Assembly (NCBI RefSeq): GCF_002295115.1
Contig: NZ_NSFV01000019.1
Location: forward strand, 1 to 64,000
Length of the DNA: 64,000 nt
Source of the DNA: Mesorhizobium sp. WSM4311
Lineage (GTDB): Bacteria; Pseudomonadota; Alphaproteobacteria; Rhizobiales; Rhizobiaceae
Reading direction: 5' to 3'
Shown: positions 14,491-25,005 of the stretch, piece after piece
Layout: every line of letters starts with the position of its first letter
How positions within the stretch are numbered: position 1 is the stretch's first letter
Notes under the pieces: generated by a model
What the model was told of the DNA's origin: nothing
Seen by the model: only the letters and a program-made list of their open reading frames with translations
Databases searched by the model: none
Translations under genes and position numbers: made by a program

Positions 14491-15747
14491 GGAACTCAGC
14501 GAAAACGCCGTCTCCAGCACCGCGGCCAGAAAGCATATCCTGATCGGCTCGATCAAAATGCCGGTGGAGGAATCCTGGAACGGGCTGCCGAACAGCAGCG
14601 TCACCCCGTGCGAGAAAATCTGCCAGACATCGAGTTCGTGCGGCCCGATCAGCCGCGTCGCGCCGAGCCACAGCCAGGCGGCGCTCCAGTCAATGAGGCG
14701 ATAGCCGACGATCAGCGTGCACAGAAGCAGCAGGCTGGAACTCACCGTCAGCCGCACGCCATTGGCGATTGGCAGATAGCGCGAGCGGTAGCCGGCGATG
14801 AAATGCTCGACGAAGTCGCGCAGGAATTTCGGCAGGCCGGCATAGCGCGCGCCGAAGCGCTCCACCCGATCGTGCACGCGCATCAGGGCAGCATCTTCGC
14901 GCACGTCATAGCCGTAGATCAGCGCCGCCATGACCAGCCAGATCAGCGGCAGGAGCATGTAGAAGAACAGGTTGACGGCCACCGTCGAGGGCGCGATCGA
15001 GGTGATTTCGACCGGCACCATCGGGGCCGCATTCGCCACCGGCACCGGGCTCGCCAGCCCGTCGGCGGTGGCCTGCAGCACCGACCAGAAGGAGCGGCTC
15101 ATCAGCCATTGCAGCGCCGTGTCCTTCCAGCGGCTGATCACATAGAGACCGACGAAGATCCAGTTGGTCTCGCAGATCACCACCACGATCTGCCAGAACG
15201 AGGCGGTCTTGGTTTTCGTCTGCATGAACTTGGCCAGCCGGCGGATCAGCCAGGACACCGCCACCGAGATCAGCAGCCAGCGCGAATCCAGCACGTCGAG
15301 CACATTTCCGGCCTGGCCGAAATCGGCCTGGTCGAGCGTGGCGCGCGAATATTGCCGCACGATATCGCCGAGAAACCCCCAGGCCGCGTAATAGGCGAAG
15401 AAAGGCAGCAGCGCGATGGTGATCATGCGCACCAGCCGCGAGCCGCGCCGGTCGGCAGTGTCCTGTTCCCCCGCGGCCTTGTCGGCGCCGCGCTGCGCGG
15501 CCAAGAGATGCGGCAGGCCGGGGCGCAGCACATGGAACATCGCCACCGTCACCACCAGCTGCGCCAGCGCCACCAGCGTCAGCATGGCAAGCCCGGCGAA
15601 ATGATTGGCGAGCGCCACTTTCGCCGCCAGCTGCAGCAGGAGATCGCCGGCCAGCACCCCGGCCAGCACCAGCGCGACAAGCTGCGGCCAGAAGCGCCGC
15701 AGCAGCGAAAAACTCAAGCTGATCGGCCTGATGATATCGGCAAACAT
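14449..15747 (-). CDS. Polytopic membrane protein of unknown function
   Basis: A 432-residue inner-membrane protein with about eight hydrophobic helices (for example LVALVLAGVLAGDLLLQLA, LAMLTLVALAQLVVTVAMF, ITIALLPFFAYYAAWGFLG, FFYMLLPLIWLVMAALIYGY, LTVSSSLLLLCTLIVGYRLI). The only long soluble loop (about 270-310) has RVHDRVERFGARYAGLPKFLRDFVEHFIAGYRSRY. It does not match a transporter family I know. The ATG at 15747 is used; GTG 15759 is possible. The last residues (LRPVHGEKVPTGG) are encoded by the neighbouring repeat, suggesting that insertion replaced the original C-terminus. It converges on the three membrane-anchored proteins and may work with them. Confidence 0.55.
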   Translation of the reverse strand: MFADIIRPISLSFSLLRRFWPQLVALVLAGVLAGDLLLQLAAKVALANHFAGLAMLTLVALAQLVVTVAMFHVLRPGLPHLLAAQRGADKAAGEQDTADRRGSRLVRMITIALLPFFAYYAAWGFLGDIVRQYSRATLDQADFGQAGNVLDVLDSRWLLISVAVSWLIRRLAKFMQTKTKTASFWQIVVVICETNWIFVGLYVISRWKDTALQWLMSRSFWSVLQATADGLASPVPVANAAPMVPVEITSIAPSTVAVNLFFYMLLPLIWLVMAALIYGYDVREDAALMRVHDRVERFGARYAGLPKFLRDFVEHFIAGYRSRYLPIANGVRLTVSSSLLLLCTLIVGYRLIDWSAAWLWLGATRLIGPHELDVWQIFSHGVTLLFGSPFQDSSTGILIEPIRICFLAAVLETAFSLSSLRPVHGEKVPTGG

Positions 15748-15884
15748 GAGGTCTGTCACGATGCCACCCGCCCCAGGCCTTTCTAGCAAGGCCCGATCGT
15801 TTTGCAACCGGGCCGGGAAACGGATGGTCGTGCTGCGGTTTTGACCAGAAAGTTGCCAGGGTGAAAGTGCTGGTGCGAGGCGCC

Positions 15885-15910
15885 CCCCTCTGTCCGGCAG
15901 GACAGAGGGG
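15885..15910. repeat. Perfect 11-bp hairpin
   Basis: CCCCTCTGTCC (15885-15895) pairs exactly with GGACAGAGGGG (15900-15910) across a GGCA loop. It lies 20 nt beyond the stop of the minus-strand sugar permease gene. It has no T run on either strand, so it may protect the 3' end of the operon messenger rather than terminate it. The CCCCCCTCTG part recalls the element at 7688-7848. Confidence 0.6.
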
Positions 15911-15930
15911 TGAGCGCAGACCTCTTGCCC

Positions 15931-16943
<1,013 letters not shown>

Positions 16944-16947
<4 letters not shown>

Positions 16948-18527
16948 CGTGCCTGATCCTCCGCATCCTGCCCAAGCGCATCTTGGCTGTCGAGCGCCAT
17001 CAGTTCCATCAGTTTTTCCTCGTTTGCCTCGACGCCCGGCATCTCACCGGTGATGCGGCCCCGGCGCATGGTGACGATGCGGTCCGACACCGCCAGCACT
17101 TCGGGCAGCTCGGACGAGATCATCATCACCGCGATGCCGCGCGCCGCCAGTTGCACCAGGATCTGATGCACCTCCGCCTTGGCGCCGACATCGACGCCGC
17201 GCGTCGGCTCGTCGACGATCAGCACTTTCGGGTCGCGCGCCAGCCAGCGCGCCAGGATGACCTTCTGCTGGTTGCCGCCCGACAGGCCCTCGATGGCCTG
17301 CTCGGCCGAGGCCATGCGGATCGACAGCATTTTCCTGAAGCCCGACAGCGCGTCGCGCTCGCGCCGCTCGGCCATGAAGCCGAAGCCGTTGCTGAACGTG
17401 CCGAGCGAAGCGACGGAGAAATTGGGCAGGATGCCGAGCGCGGCAAAGATCGCCTGGTGCTTGCGGTCCTCCGGCACCAGGCCGATGCCGAGCGCGATGG
17501 CATCCGCCGGTGAGGCCGGCGCGATCTGTTTGCCGTCGAGCGTGATGGTTCCGGCGGCGATGCGGTCGGCGCCGAAAATGGCGCGCGCCAGCTCCGTGCG
17601 GCCCGAGCCGACAAGCCCGGCGACGCCGAGGATTTCGCCGGCCTTGAGATCGATGTCGACGCCGTCGAGCACGATGGCGTGCGGCGCCTCGGGGTCGCGC
17701 ACGGTGCGCAGGCCGCGCACCGACAGCACGACATCGCCGGCCACCGCGCGCTGCACCGGCCGTGCATAGAGTTCGGAGGCGGCACGGCCGACCATCTTCT
17801 CGATGATCCGCGGCAACTGGATCGGCCGTCCCTTGTCGCGGTCGAGATGCCCGGCCAGCCGGCCGTCGCGCAGCACCGTCATGCGGTCGCAGATGGCGGA
17901 GGCCTCCTCCAGCCGGTGGGTGACGAACATGATGGCGACCTTGTCCTGGCGCAGCCGGCCCATGATCGACAACAGACGCTGCACCTCGGTCTCGGTCAGC
18001 GCCGATGTCGGCTCGTCCATGATGATCAGCCGGCTCTTGAGCGACAGGGCGCGGGCGATCTCGACCAGTTGCTGCTCGGCCACCGACAGCGCCGAGACCG
18101 GCGTCATCGGATCGATGGAAAGGCCGACGCGGGCGATGATGTCGCGGGAATCCTGTTCCATGCGCCGCCAGCTCACCAGCCCCAGTGGCCCGACCGGCGC
18201 GCGGCCGATGAAAATGTTCTCCGCCACGGTCAGCGTCGGGATCAGGCTGAGCTCCTGGTAGATGGTGACGATGCCGAGCCGCTTGGCATCCTGCGGGCTG
18301 GACGGCGCGTAATCGGCGCCGTCGAAAATGATGCGCCCGCTGGACGGCGGCATGACGCCCGACAGGATTTTGAGCAGCGTCGATTTTCCCGCGCCGTTCT
18401 CGCCGAGCAGGCCGAGGATTTCGCCGGGGCGGATGTCGAGCGAGACGTCGCTCAGCGCGGTCACGCCGGCGAAATGCTTGGTGACGCCCTCGACGGCAAG
18501 CAGGACAGGCGCGGCTTCAGCTGGCAA
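16944..18527 (-). CDS. Ribose-type sugar ABC transporter ATP-binding protein (two ATPase domains)
   Basis: A 527-residue tandem ATPase like RbsA/MglA. The first half has a full Walker A (GENGAGKST), signature LSVAEQQLVEIARAL and Walker B LIIMDEPTSAL. The second half has the degenerate Walker A typical of this family (GLVGSGRTELARAIFG), signature LSGGNQQKVILARWL and Walker B VLIVDEPTRGVD. It powers sugar import through the permease downstream. The start is TTG at 18527, supported by GGGAG six nt upstream and by the expected N-terminus; no better ATG exists. The order binding protein, ATPase, permease forms one minus-strand operon. Confidence 0.9.
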
Positions 18528-18621
18528 GGGTTGCTCCCGTATTGCGGTAAGTGGCGGGAGCGCGCCCGCCTTCGGCGCGCTGTCCCGCCAGCCTTGCCAA
18601 TGAGCCTGTCTCCGCCAAGTT

Positions 18622-19569
18622 CTACTTCGTCTCGCTCAACCTCTCGGCCTTGTCGAGATTGTCCTTGCCGATGACGATCGGCGTCAAAAGCACCAGCTTC
18701 TCCTTCGGCTCGGTCTTGTTCTTGGCGTAGGCGACAGCGATCTGCACGGCGGTGCGCGACTGCTGGCCGGGGAACTGTTCGACCGTGCCGGCGAGCTTGC
18801 CGTCGCGCACGGCAACCAGCGCTTCCGGCAGCGCGTCGAAGCCGTAGATCTTGACGTCGGTGAAGTTGCGCGCCGCACAGGCTTCGAGCGCACCGAGCGC
18901 CATGTCGTCATTGGCGCAGATGATGGCGTCCGGCTTGCCATTGGCGGCGAGCCCGGCTTCCGTCACCGACAGCGCCTCGGCGCGGGCGAAGTTTGCGGTC
19001 TGCTCGAAGATGATCTGATACTTGTCCTTCAGGGGATCGAGCACATTGTGCACGCCCTTGTTGCGATCGATCGCCGGACCGGCACCCGGCTGGCCCTGCA
19101 GATGGAACAGCTTGGCGCCGTTGGGGAACGCCGCCACCATGGCCTGCGCCTCCGCCTCGCCGCCCTTGACATTGTCGGCGCCGACATGGGCGAGAATGCC
19201 CTGGACACCGTCGACGCGGCGGTCGATCGTCACCACGGGAACACCAGCCTTGACCGCTTCCTCGATGGCCGGCGCCAGCGCGTTGACGTCGAGCGGCGAA
19301 ATCACGATGGCGTTGACCTTCTGCACCAGCGCCGCCTCGATGTCGGCGGTCTGCTTGGTGGCCGAATTCTGTCCGTCGCTTTCGGTCAGGTTGACGCCCT
19401 GGGCCTGCGCTTCGGCCTTGATCTCGTTCAGCATGTGCACGAAGAACGGAAAGCCGAGATTGGGCACCGAACCCAGTATGGTCAGCTTATCCTCGGCGAA
19501 CGCCGAACGTGCGGCCAGCATCATGGCGCCCGCGGCCACGGACGTCATCAGGAATTCACGTCTGTTCAT
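18622..19569 (-). CDS. Ribose-type sugar ABC transporter substrate-binding protein
   Basis: A 315-residue periplasmic binding protein of the RbsB/Peripla_BP_4 family. The N-terminus MNRREFLMTSVAAGAMMLA resembles a twin-arginine (Tat) signal rather than the usual Sec signal. The mature protein shows the fold's landmarks: VNAIVISPLDVNALAPAIEEA, GVPVVTIDRRVDG, DAIICANDDMALGALEA and GFDALPEALVAV. The ATG at 19569 is chosen over the frame start at 19587. It is the first gene of the sugar ABC operon. The sugar could be ribose, a galactose relative or a polyol; the sequence alone does not tell. Confidence 0.88.
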   Translation of the reverse strand: MNRREFLMTSVAAGAMMLAARSAFAEDKLTILGSVPNLGFPFFVHMLNEIKAEAQAQGVNLTESDGQNSATKQTADIEAALVQKVNAIVISPLDVNALAPAIEEAVKAGVPVVTIDRRVDGVQGILAHVGADNVKGGEAEAQAMVAAFPNGAKLFHLQGQPGAGPAIDRNKGVHNVLDPLKDKYQIIFEQTANFARAEALSVTEAGLAANGKPDAIICANDDMALGALEACAARNFTDVKIYGFDALPEALVAVRDGKLAGTVEQFPGQQSRTAVQIAVAYAKNKTEPKEKLVLLTPIVIGKDNLDKAERLSETK

Positions 19570-19923
19570 GGTTGATCTCCTCCACAAGAACGCACGCCCC
19601 GGAAACCGGGACGGTTTCAGGAAGGATCATGCGTCGGTTCAAAGTGTTGGAGCATCCTCCTTGCGCGGGACAGCGCATGCCGCTCCAGCTGATCGCCGTG
19701 CAAAAACTGCCTCCCATCGGCATCAGCCGCGAGATGCTAACCCAGGGTCAACCTTTTGTGCAACATCGATATAACAGCGCTGGGGGCGAATTATCGGAAT
19801 TGTCGGAATTTTGGCCAAACCGACCTGCCCGGCTTCCATTCCGGGGCCGCGGCCCTAGTTTGACCCCCGAACCATTCCTGAAGCTCAGTCCTTCCCGAAA
19901 ATCAGTCCATCCCTGGAGAAACC
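19570..19923. other. 354-bp divergent intergenic region
   Basis: No credible gene is visible here. It must hold the promoter of the minus-strand sugar ABC operon and that of the plus-strand reductase gene. The AT-richer part (about 19755-19815) contains CAACATCGATATAACAGCGC and two copies of TCGGAATT, 12 bp apart at about 19794 and 19805, which could be regulator half-sites. No clear palindrome or terminator is seen. Confidence 0.4.
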
Positions 19924-20622
19924 ATGAAGCCGCACGTCATCTGCCATATGCTCGCCTCGCTCGACGGCGGTCTTCATCCGAGCCGCTACACGGCGAGCCC
20001 GGACGGAACTCGGGCCGAGTGGTCAGGCCTCTATGAGCAGATCCACGGCGATCTCCAGGGCGACGCCTGGATTGTCGGCCGCGTCACCATGGCCGAGATG
20101 AGCAAGGCCGGCGCGCACCCACCGGCGCAGATCGGCAAGGTCGAGCGGCCGCATCATTTCGCGCAACGCGACGCGGGCACCTATGCCGTGGCGCTTGATG
20201 CCTCCGGCAGGCTCCATTTCGCCAGGCCGGATGTCGGCGGCGACCATGTCGTGGTGCTGCTTGGGCGCGACGTCTCCGACAGCCATCTGGCCGAGCTCGC
20301 CGCCGACGGCGTGTCCTATATCGTGTCGGAAACGGCCGATATCGATCTCGCCGCCATGCTCGAAGTGCTCGGGCGTGAGCTCGCAATCCGCCGGCTGCTG
20401 CTCGAAGGCGGCGCCGGCATCAACGGCTCCTTCTTCGCGGCAGGGCTTGTCGATGAATTAAGCCTGCTGGTCGCGCCCGCGCTCGATGCGCGGGCGCGAA
20501 ACCAGGGTTTTGTCGAGTTCGGCGAAAGCGGCCTCGCCGGCAAGATGCAGCTGTCGCTGACAGACTGCGAAACGCTGGCGCATGGGCTCATCCATTTGCG
20601 CTACGCCGTCAGCCCTGGCTGA
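19924..20622 (+). CDS. Dihydrofolate reductase/RibD C-terminal domain protein
   Basis: A 232-residue soluble protein with the RibD_C fold: HVICHMLASLDGGL at the start, DAWIVGRVTMAEM, a central nucleotide-binding region, and ELAIRRLLLEGGAGINGSFFAAGLVDELSLLVAPAL at the end. The LEGGAxxNGxFxxxGLVDEL block is diagnostic. Members are NADPH-dependent reductases; RibD itself acts in riboflavin synthesis, but stand-alone proteins like this have diverse or unknown substrates. It lacks the RibD deaminase domain and has no riboflavin gene next to it, so it is unlikely to be RibD. Confidence 0.85.
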   Translation: MKPHVICHMLASLDGGLHPSRYTASPDGTRAEWSGLYEQIHGDLQGDAWIVGRVTMAEMSKAGAHPPAQIGKVERPHHFAQRDAGTYAVALDASGRLHFARPDVGGDHVVVLLGRDVSDSHLAELAADGVSYIVSETADIDLAAMLEVLGRELAIRRLLLEGGAGINGSFFAAGLVDELSLLVAPALDARARNQGFVEFGESGLAGKMQLSLTDCETLAHGLIHLRYAVSPG

Positions 20623-20634
20623 GGCCGCAGCCCA

Positions 20635-21519
20635 TCAGGGGCGCATGGCGTCGAGATCGGCGATCAGCGTCGGGCCGGTCGGGTGCCAGCCGAGCCGTGC
20701 CTGGGTCAGTGCGCTGGAGGCTGGCAGGTCCATGGGGGCGAACATTCCCATCCAGCCGAAATGCTCCGCCGCCTTTTCCGGCGCGATCGAGACGACCGGC
20801 AATTTCAGGCCCCGGCCAAGCGCCTCGGCGATGGCGCGCACCTCGACGCCTTCCTCGCCGACCGCGTGATAGCGCGCACCCGGCTGGCGCTTTTCGACGG
20901 CAAGCCGGTAGAGCCGCGCGGCGTCGGAGAGATGCCCCGCCGAATAGCGGTTGCGACCTTCGCCGACATAGGCCGACACGCCCTTTTGCCGCGCGATCTC
21001 GATGAGCGGCGAGATCAGCCCCTGCTTGACCGGATTGTGGACCTGCGGCAGGCGCACGACCGACAAATTGATGCCGGCCTCCAGCAAGGCATTGCCGGCG
21101 AGTTCGGAGGCGATGCGCGGATTGGGGTGGCTGGCGTTGAAGACGTCCTCGACCGCCAGCTGGCCATGTCCGGGGCTGCCCATGCCGACGCCCGAGGTGA
21201 TGACCAGCGGCCGGTCGGATCCGGCGAGCGCCTCGCCGAGCGCCGCGATGACTCGGGCGTCCTTTTCGCAATTCTCGGCAAAGCGCGAAAAATCATGGTC
21301 GAAGGCGGTGTGGATCACGGCATCCGCCTTTGCCGCGCCGCTGCGCAGGCTCGCCGGTTCCTCGAGGGTTCCGCGATGCACTTCGGCGCCCGCGGCCGCC
21401 AGCGCGTCGGCGCCGGCATCGGAGCGGGTGACGCCGATCACCTGATGGCCGGCCTGGATGAGTTCGGGAACGAGCGCCGAGCCGATGAAGCCGGTGGCGC
21501 CGGTCAAAAAGATACGCAT
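20635..21519 (-). CDS. NAD(P)-dependent epimerase/dehydratase-like SDR protein
   Basis: A 294-residue extended short-chain dehydrogenase. The N-terminal GATGFIGSALVPEL is the nucleotide-binding motif TGxxGxxG. DAVIHTAFDHDFSRF and the later SVVRLPQVH block follow the pattern of the SDR/NmrA-epimerase group acting on small molecules. The usual catalytic YxxxK tyrosine is not clear, so an atypical dehydrogenase or a redox sensor is possible. It runs divergently from an XRE regulator that probably controls it. Confidence 0.8.
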   Translation of the reverse strand: MRIFLTGATGFIGSALVPELIQAGHQVIGVTRSDAGADALAAAGAEVHRGTLEEPASLRSGAAKADAVIHTAFDHDFSRFAENCEKDARVIAALGEALAGSDRPLVITSGVGMGSPGHGQLAVEDVFNASHPNPRIASELAGNALLEAGINLSVVRLPQVHNPVKQGLISPLIEIARQKGVSAYVGEGRNRYSAGHLSDAARLYRLAVEKRQPGARYHAVGEEGVEVRAIAEALGRGLKLPVVSIAPEKAAEHFGWMGMFAPMDLPASSALTQARLGWHPTGPTLIADLDAMRP

Positions 21520-21597
21520 GCAAAATCTCCTGCACAGTTGCCCGCGCAGTATCTCCGGTCTATTATTCCATTAAAGTAGTGATCTTATCATGGTATA

Positions 21598-22428
21598 ATG
21601 GCTAACAGGATGCCCACCCCCGGTTCGCTCGCTGCCTTCCTGAAAGACCGCCGCACCCGGCTCGATCCCGCTTCGTTCGGCTTCTCCGGGCGCCGGCGCA
21701 CGCCGGGGCTGCGCCGCGAAGAGGTCGCCCAGCGCTCCAACATCAGCCCGACCTGGTACACATGGCTGGAACAGGGCCGTGGCGGCGCGCCTTCGGCCGA
21801 TGTGCTGAACCGTATCGCCAAGGGGCTGCTTTTGACCGAGGCGGAGCGCGAACATCTCTTCATGCTTGGGCTCGGCCGTCCGCCCGAGGTCCGCTACCGG
21901 GGCGACGAGGGCGTCAGCCCGAGGCTGCAGCGCCTCATCGACACGCTCGAGGCCAGCCCCGCTTTGGTCAAGACTGCCACCTGGGATGTCGTCGCCTGGA
22001 ATCGCGCCGCCGAGATCGTGCTGACCGACTACGGCACCATCCCAGCCGGCCGGCGCAACATATTGCGCTTCATGTTCCTCACGCCCCACATCCGCGCCAA
22101 GCAGCATGATTGGGAAAACCTTGCCCGTTTCGTGGTCGGCGCGTTCCGGGCCGATGCGGCGCGCGCCGGCGCGGTCTCCGAGGTCACCCTCCTGGTGGAC
22201 GAACTGTGCAGCGGCAGCGCCGAGTTCGCCACGCTGTGGCAGGAGAACGACGTGCTCGCGCATGGCGACGGGACAAAGCGCCTGAAGCACCCGGAACTGG
22301 GTGATATCGAGCTGGAATATTCATCCTTCGCGGTCGATGGCCGGCCGGATTTGAACCTGACCGTCTACAACCCGGTCGACGGCAAGGTCGCCGACCGCAT
22401 CCGCGCTTTGGCCAAGCGCCCGAGGTAA
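21598..22428 (+). CDS. XRE-family regulator with MmyB-type ligand domain
   Basis: A 276-residue transcription regulator. Residues about 10-70 form a helix-turn-helix of the XRE type with the signature RRTPGLRREEVAQRSNISPTWYTWLEQGR. Residues about 105-270 match the MmyB-like ligand-binding domain (LQRLIDTLEASPALVKTATWDVVAWNRAAEIVL, FMFLTPHIR, DWENLARFVVGAFRADAAR), which resembles a PAS fold and may bind fatty acids or aromatics. It diverges from the SDR gene; the 78-bp region between them is AT-rich (ATCTTATCATGGTATAAT) and probably carries both promoters. The SDR gene is its likely target. Confidence 0.88.
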   Translation: MANRMPTPGSLAAFLKDRRTRLDPASFGFSGRRRTPGLRREEVAQRSNISPTWYTWLEQGRGGAPSADVLNRIAKGLLLTEAEREHLFMLGLGRPPEVRYRGDEGVSPRLQRLIDTLEASPALVKTATWDVVAWNRAAEIVLTDYGTIPAGRRNILRFMFLTPHIRAKQHDWENLARFVVGAFRADAARAGAVSEVTLLVDELCSGSAEFATLWQENDVLAHGDGTKRLKHPELGDIELEYSSFAVDGRPDLNLTVYNPVDGKVADRIRALAKRPR

Positions 22429-22457
22429 CGACCGGCGCCGCTGCGATGGCGCCCTCT

Positions 22458-22904
22458 TCAACGCCGCTCGCACACCGCCTTCAGGATCTGCAAGGTCGGA
22501 CCCCAGTAGAGATTGGCGTGCGGACGGATCGCCGGTTCGGCGAAGTCGCTGAGCGTCAGCGTCAGCAGTGTTTCCCCATTTGCCGGCGCCAGGGCGAAAC
22601 TGACCAGCGTGTGGTTTTCCGGCACGTCCGCCAGGCGCGAGGCCGACAGCGTGCTCCAGTAGCTGTAGGCAAACAGCCGCTCCGGCTCAAACGCGCGGAC
22701 GGTGCCACGGTTCTCGAACGCCATGCCATGCAGCAGCCCGCCTATCACGATCGCGCCACCGGCATGCCCCTCCAGGCTGACGGTCAGCTCTTCATCGGAC
22801 ATCCATTGCGGGATCATCCCAGGCGTCGTCAGCACGCGCCAGACCCTGGCCGGTTCGGCGGCTATGGCGACGGCCTTGACGATCGGCGCGGAGGGATCGG
22901 TCAT
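22458..22904 (-). CDS. SRPBCC (AHSA1-like) domain protein
   Basis: A 148-residue soluble protein of the START/SRPBCC fold: VKAVAIAAEPARVWRVLTTPGMIPQWM at the start, a GGAIVIGGLLHGMAFENRGTVRAFEPERLFAYSYW middle and a C-terminal helix (PTLQILKAVCERR). These proteins bind hydrophobic ligands or, in the AHSA1 subgroup, act as stress-related cochaperones; no specific ligand is evident. It stands alone, convergent with the XRE regulator. Confidence 0.82.
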   Translation of the reverse strand: MTDPSAPIVKAVAIAAEPARVWRVLTTPGMIPQWMSDEELTVSLEGHAGGAIVIGGLLHGMAFENRGTVRAFEPERLFAYSYWSTLSASRLADVPENHTLVSFALAPANGETLLTLTLSDFAEPAIRPHANLYWGPTLQILKAVCERR

Positions 22905-23119
22905 CCCTGCATTTACCGCGACTGCTGGGGGAAAGTGTAGCGCAATATCGGTTGGTACTTCCGCGCAATTTCAGCCGGCAGCAATCTGTGCCTTGGCGGG
23001 AACAGCGCCTGCCGGATCAATCCTGTCGGTCTGAATAATCGTGCTTCCACAAATTGATCACCGGCCGGCCACCGCGACTGATATGCTGGACGGTGTCACT
23101 AAAAGTGAGGGCCGGCCCG

Positions 23120-23746
23120 ATGGAGAAAGAGGCATCGCAGTTGCACTGGAACGCAGCATATGAATCGAAGGGCGAGGACGGCGTCAGTTGGTTCCAAGAT
23201 AATCCCGAGCCCTCTCTTTCGTTGATCAAAGAGATTGCCGAGCGCAGCTCTGCCATCGTTGACGTTGGCGGCGGCGCCTCTCGGCTGGTGGATAATCTTC
23301 AAGAACAACAGTTTGAGGACGTCACTGTCCTGGATCTGTCTGCTACGGCGATCGCGGCGGCTCGCGATCGGCTGGCTGGGACAGGCGGGCACATCGATTG
23401 GATTGTTGCTGACATTCGCACGTGGTCGCCGAGGCGACTTTACGATGTCTGGCATGACAGGGCCGCCTTCCATTTCATGGTCGAAGAAGCCGATCGTGAC
23501 GCTTACCTCGTCACACTCGAGCGGACACTCGCACCAAATGGCTACGCGATTATCGCGACGTTCGCGCTCGACGGGCCGGAGAAGTGCAGCGGCCTGCCCG
23601 TTCAACGATACGACGCAAGCAAGCTCGCCCAAGTCCTTGGATCCGGCTTTGCACTTGTTCGCACACTCGACCATCTGCACCTGACGCCATGGGGCTCCTC
23701 TCAGTCCTTTCAGTTCAGCGTTTTCAGACGAGCACCTGACATGTAA
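23120..23746 (+). CDS. Class I SAM-dependent methyltransferase
   Basis: A 208-residue methyltransferase with the SAM-binding motif IVDVGGGASRLVDNL (motif I), VTVLDLSATAIAAARDRL (motif II) and DIRTWSPRRLYDVWHDRAAFHFM (motif IV). The substrate is unknown. The ATG at 23120 is favoured because the protein then begins MEKEASQLHWNAAYESKG, the usual start of this group. GC content is lower and codon use less GC-biased than its neighbours, a hint of recent acquisition. Its last 37 nt overlap the convergent MFS gene. Confidence 0.8.
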   Translation: MEKEASQLHWNAAYESKGEDGVSWFQDNPEPSLSLIKEIAERSSAIVDVGGGASRLVDNLQEQQFEDVTVLDLSATAIAAARDRLAGTGGHIDWIVADIRTWSPRRLYDVWHDRAAFHFMVEEADRDAYLVTLERTLAPNGYAIIATFALDGPEKCSGLPVQRYDASKLAQVLGSGFALVRTLDHLHLTPWGSSQSFQFSVFRRAPDM

Positions 23747-25005
23747 TCCGGCGCTGCTGTAAAACTGTCCGCGCCCGGCGCAGCCGCATCGGCCATGCCG
23801 CCCTTTTCACCCTTGCGCGACTGCCGGCTGATCAGCGCGACGGCGGCGAAGGCGGCGATGCCGAACAGGCCGACCACGACGTTGAGCCACAAGGCCGGGA
23901 AGACGCCGAGGCCCGATATCATCAGGGTCAGGCCGAACGGGGCGAAGGCGGAGCTGAACTGGCGCGCTGCCGTGATCCAGCCGACATAGGAGCCGTAGCG
24001 TTCCTGGCCGAACAATTCGAGCGGCAGCGTGCCGCCGACAATGCTCATCAGGCCCGAGCCGAAGCCGAAAAGCACGGCAAACAGCATGGCGCCGGAAACG
24101 GAGGGCGCCACCATGAGCAGCACCGCAAGACCGCCGGCCAGTGCGGCGGTCGCGCCGAGCGCCAGCGATGTCTGCGACAGGCCGCGGCCGAACAGCATGT
24201 TGACCAGCCGGCTCGCCACTTGCGACGGGCCGAACAGGCTGGCGACCAGCACCGAGGCGCCGCCGAGGCCGACCAAAGTGAGCAGCGGCACCATCTGCAC
24301 GAGGATTGCCGAGAGCATGAAGCCCTCTATGGCAAAGCCGGCCAGCACCAGGACGAACAGGAGCGACCATCGCCGGCCGGGCGCTGACCCCGACAGGCTC
24401 GCCGTGACCGGAACGATCCTCTCCCGCGCCTTGCCGATACGGCTGGAAAGCCGGGCCAGCCACCAATGGATCGGCAGGCAGACAAAGGCGTTGAGCGCGG
24501 CAAACAGAGCGAGAACCTCGCGCCAGCCGAGGTGCTGGTGCAGCAGCGTCGTCAGCGGCCAGAACAGGGTCGAGGCGAAGCCGGCGATCAAGGTGAGATG
24601 GGTGATGCCGCGCCGCGCACCGCCGAGCTGTACGATGGCGACGAAGGCCGTGCTGTAGAGGACGAAGCAGGAGGCGAGTTCCATGGCCAGCACGCCTATG
24701 GCAAAGCCGGCGCGCCCCGGCGCCAACGCACACAACAGCAAGGCGCCCGCCGCCGCCAGCGAACCCGGCACCATCAGGCGCCCCGCCCCGACCCGGTCCG
24801 CCAGGCTGCCCGCGAACGGCGCCAGGATGGCGCTTGCCAACAGCGACACCGACAGCACGGCGAACACCCATTGCTGCGACCAGGCGAGTTCCGCCGCCAC
24901 CGCCGGCGCCAGGATGCTGTAGCTGTAGTAGAGCGTGCCGTAGCCGACGATCTGAGTGGTGCCCAGCGCCCAGATGGCGGAGGCAGGAATCTTGGCGTCG
25001 CTCAC
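23710..25005 (-). CDS. MFS exporter of the arsenic locus (ArsK-like candidate)
   Basis: A 431-residue major facilitator with about 12 helices and the MFS motif A-type loop (GSLADRVGAGRLMV). The start is GTG at 25005, which overlaps the stop of the ArsO-like gene as GTGA; the longer open frame to 25410 is only a shadow of that gene. Position in an arsR-aqpS-arsC-arsO operon suggests export of arsenite, antimonite or methylated/aromatic trivalent arsenicals, as shown for ArsK of Agrobacterium, but family membership was not tested. The final residues overlap the convergent methyltransferase gene. Confidence 0.75.
   Translation of the reverse strand: MSDAKIPASAIWALGTTQIVGYGTLYYSYSILAPAVAAELAWSQQWVFAVLSVSLLASAILAPFAGSLADRVGAGRLMVPGSLAAAGALLLCALAPGRAGFAIGVLAMELASCFVLYSTAFVAIVQLGGARRGITHLTLIAGFASTLFWPLTTLLHQHLGWREVLALFAALNAFVCLPIHWWLARLSSRIGKARERIVPVTASLSGSAPGRRWSLLFVLVLAGFAIEGFMLSAILVQMVPLLTLVGLGGASVLVASLFGPSQVASRLVNMLFGRGLSQTSLALGATAALAGGLAVLLMVAPSVSGAMLFAVLFGFGSGLMSIVGGTLPLELFGQERYGSYVGWITAARQFSSAFAPFGLTLMISGLGVFPALWLNVVVGLFGIAAFAAVALISRQSRKGEKGGMADAAAPGADSFTAAPDYMSGARLKTLN

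Noticed and set aside
14371..15786. 471-codon plus-strand frame opposite the polytopic membrane protein
   Set aside because: The translation is dominated by His, Gln, Arg and Glu, as expected of the complement of a hydrophobic protein gene.
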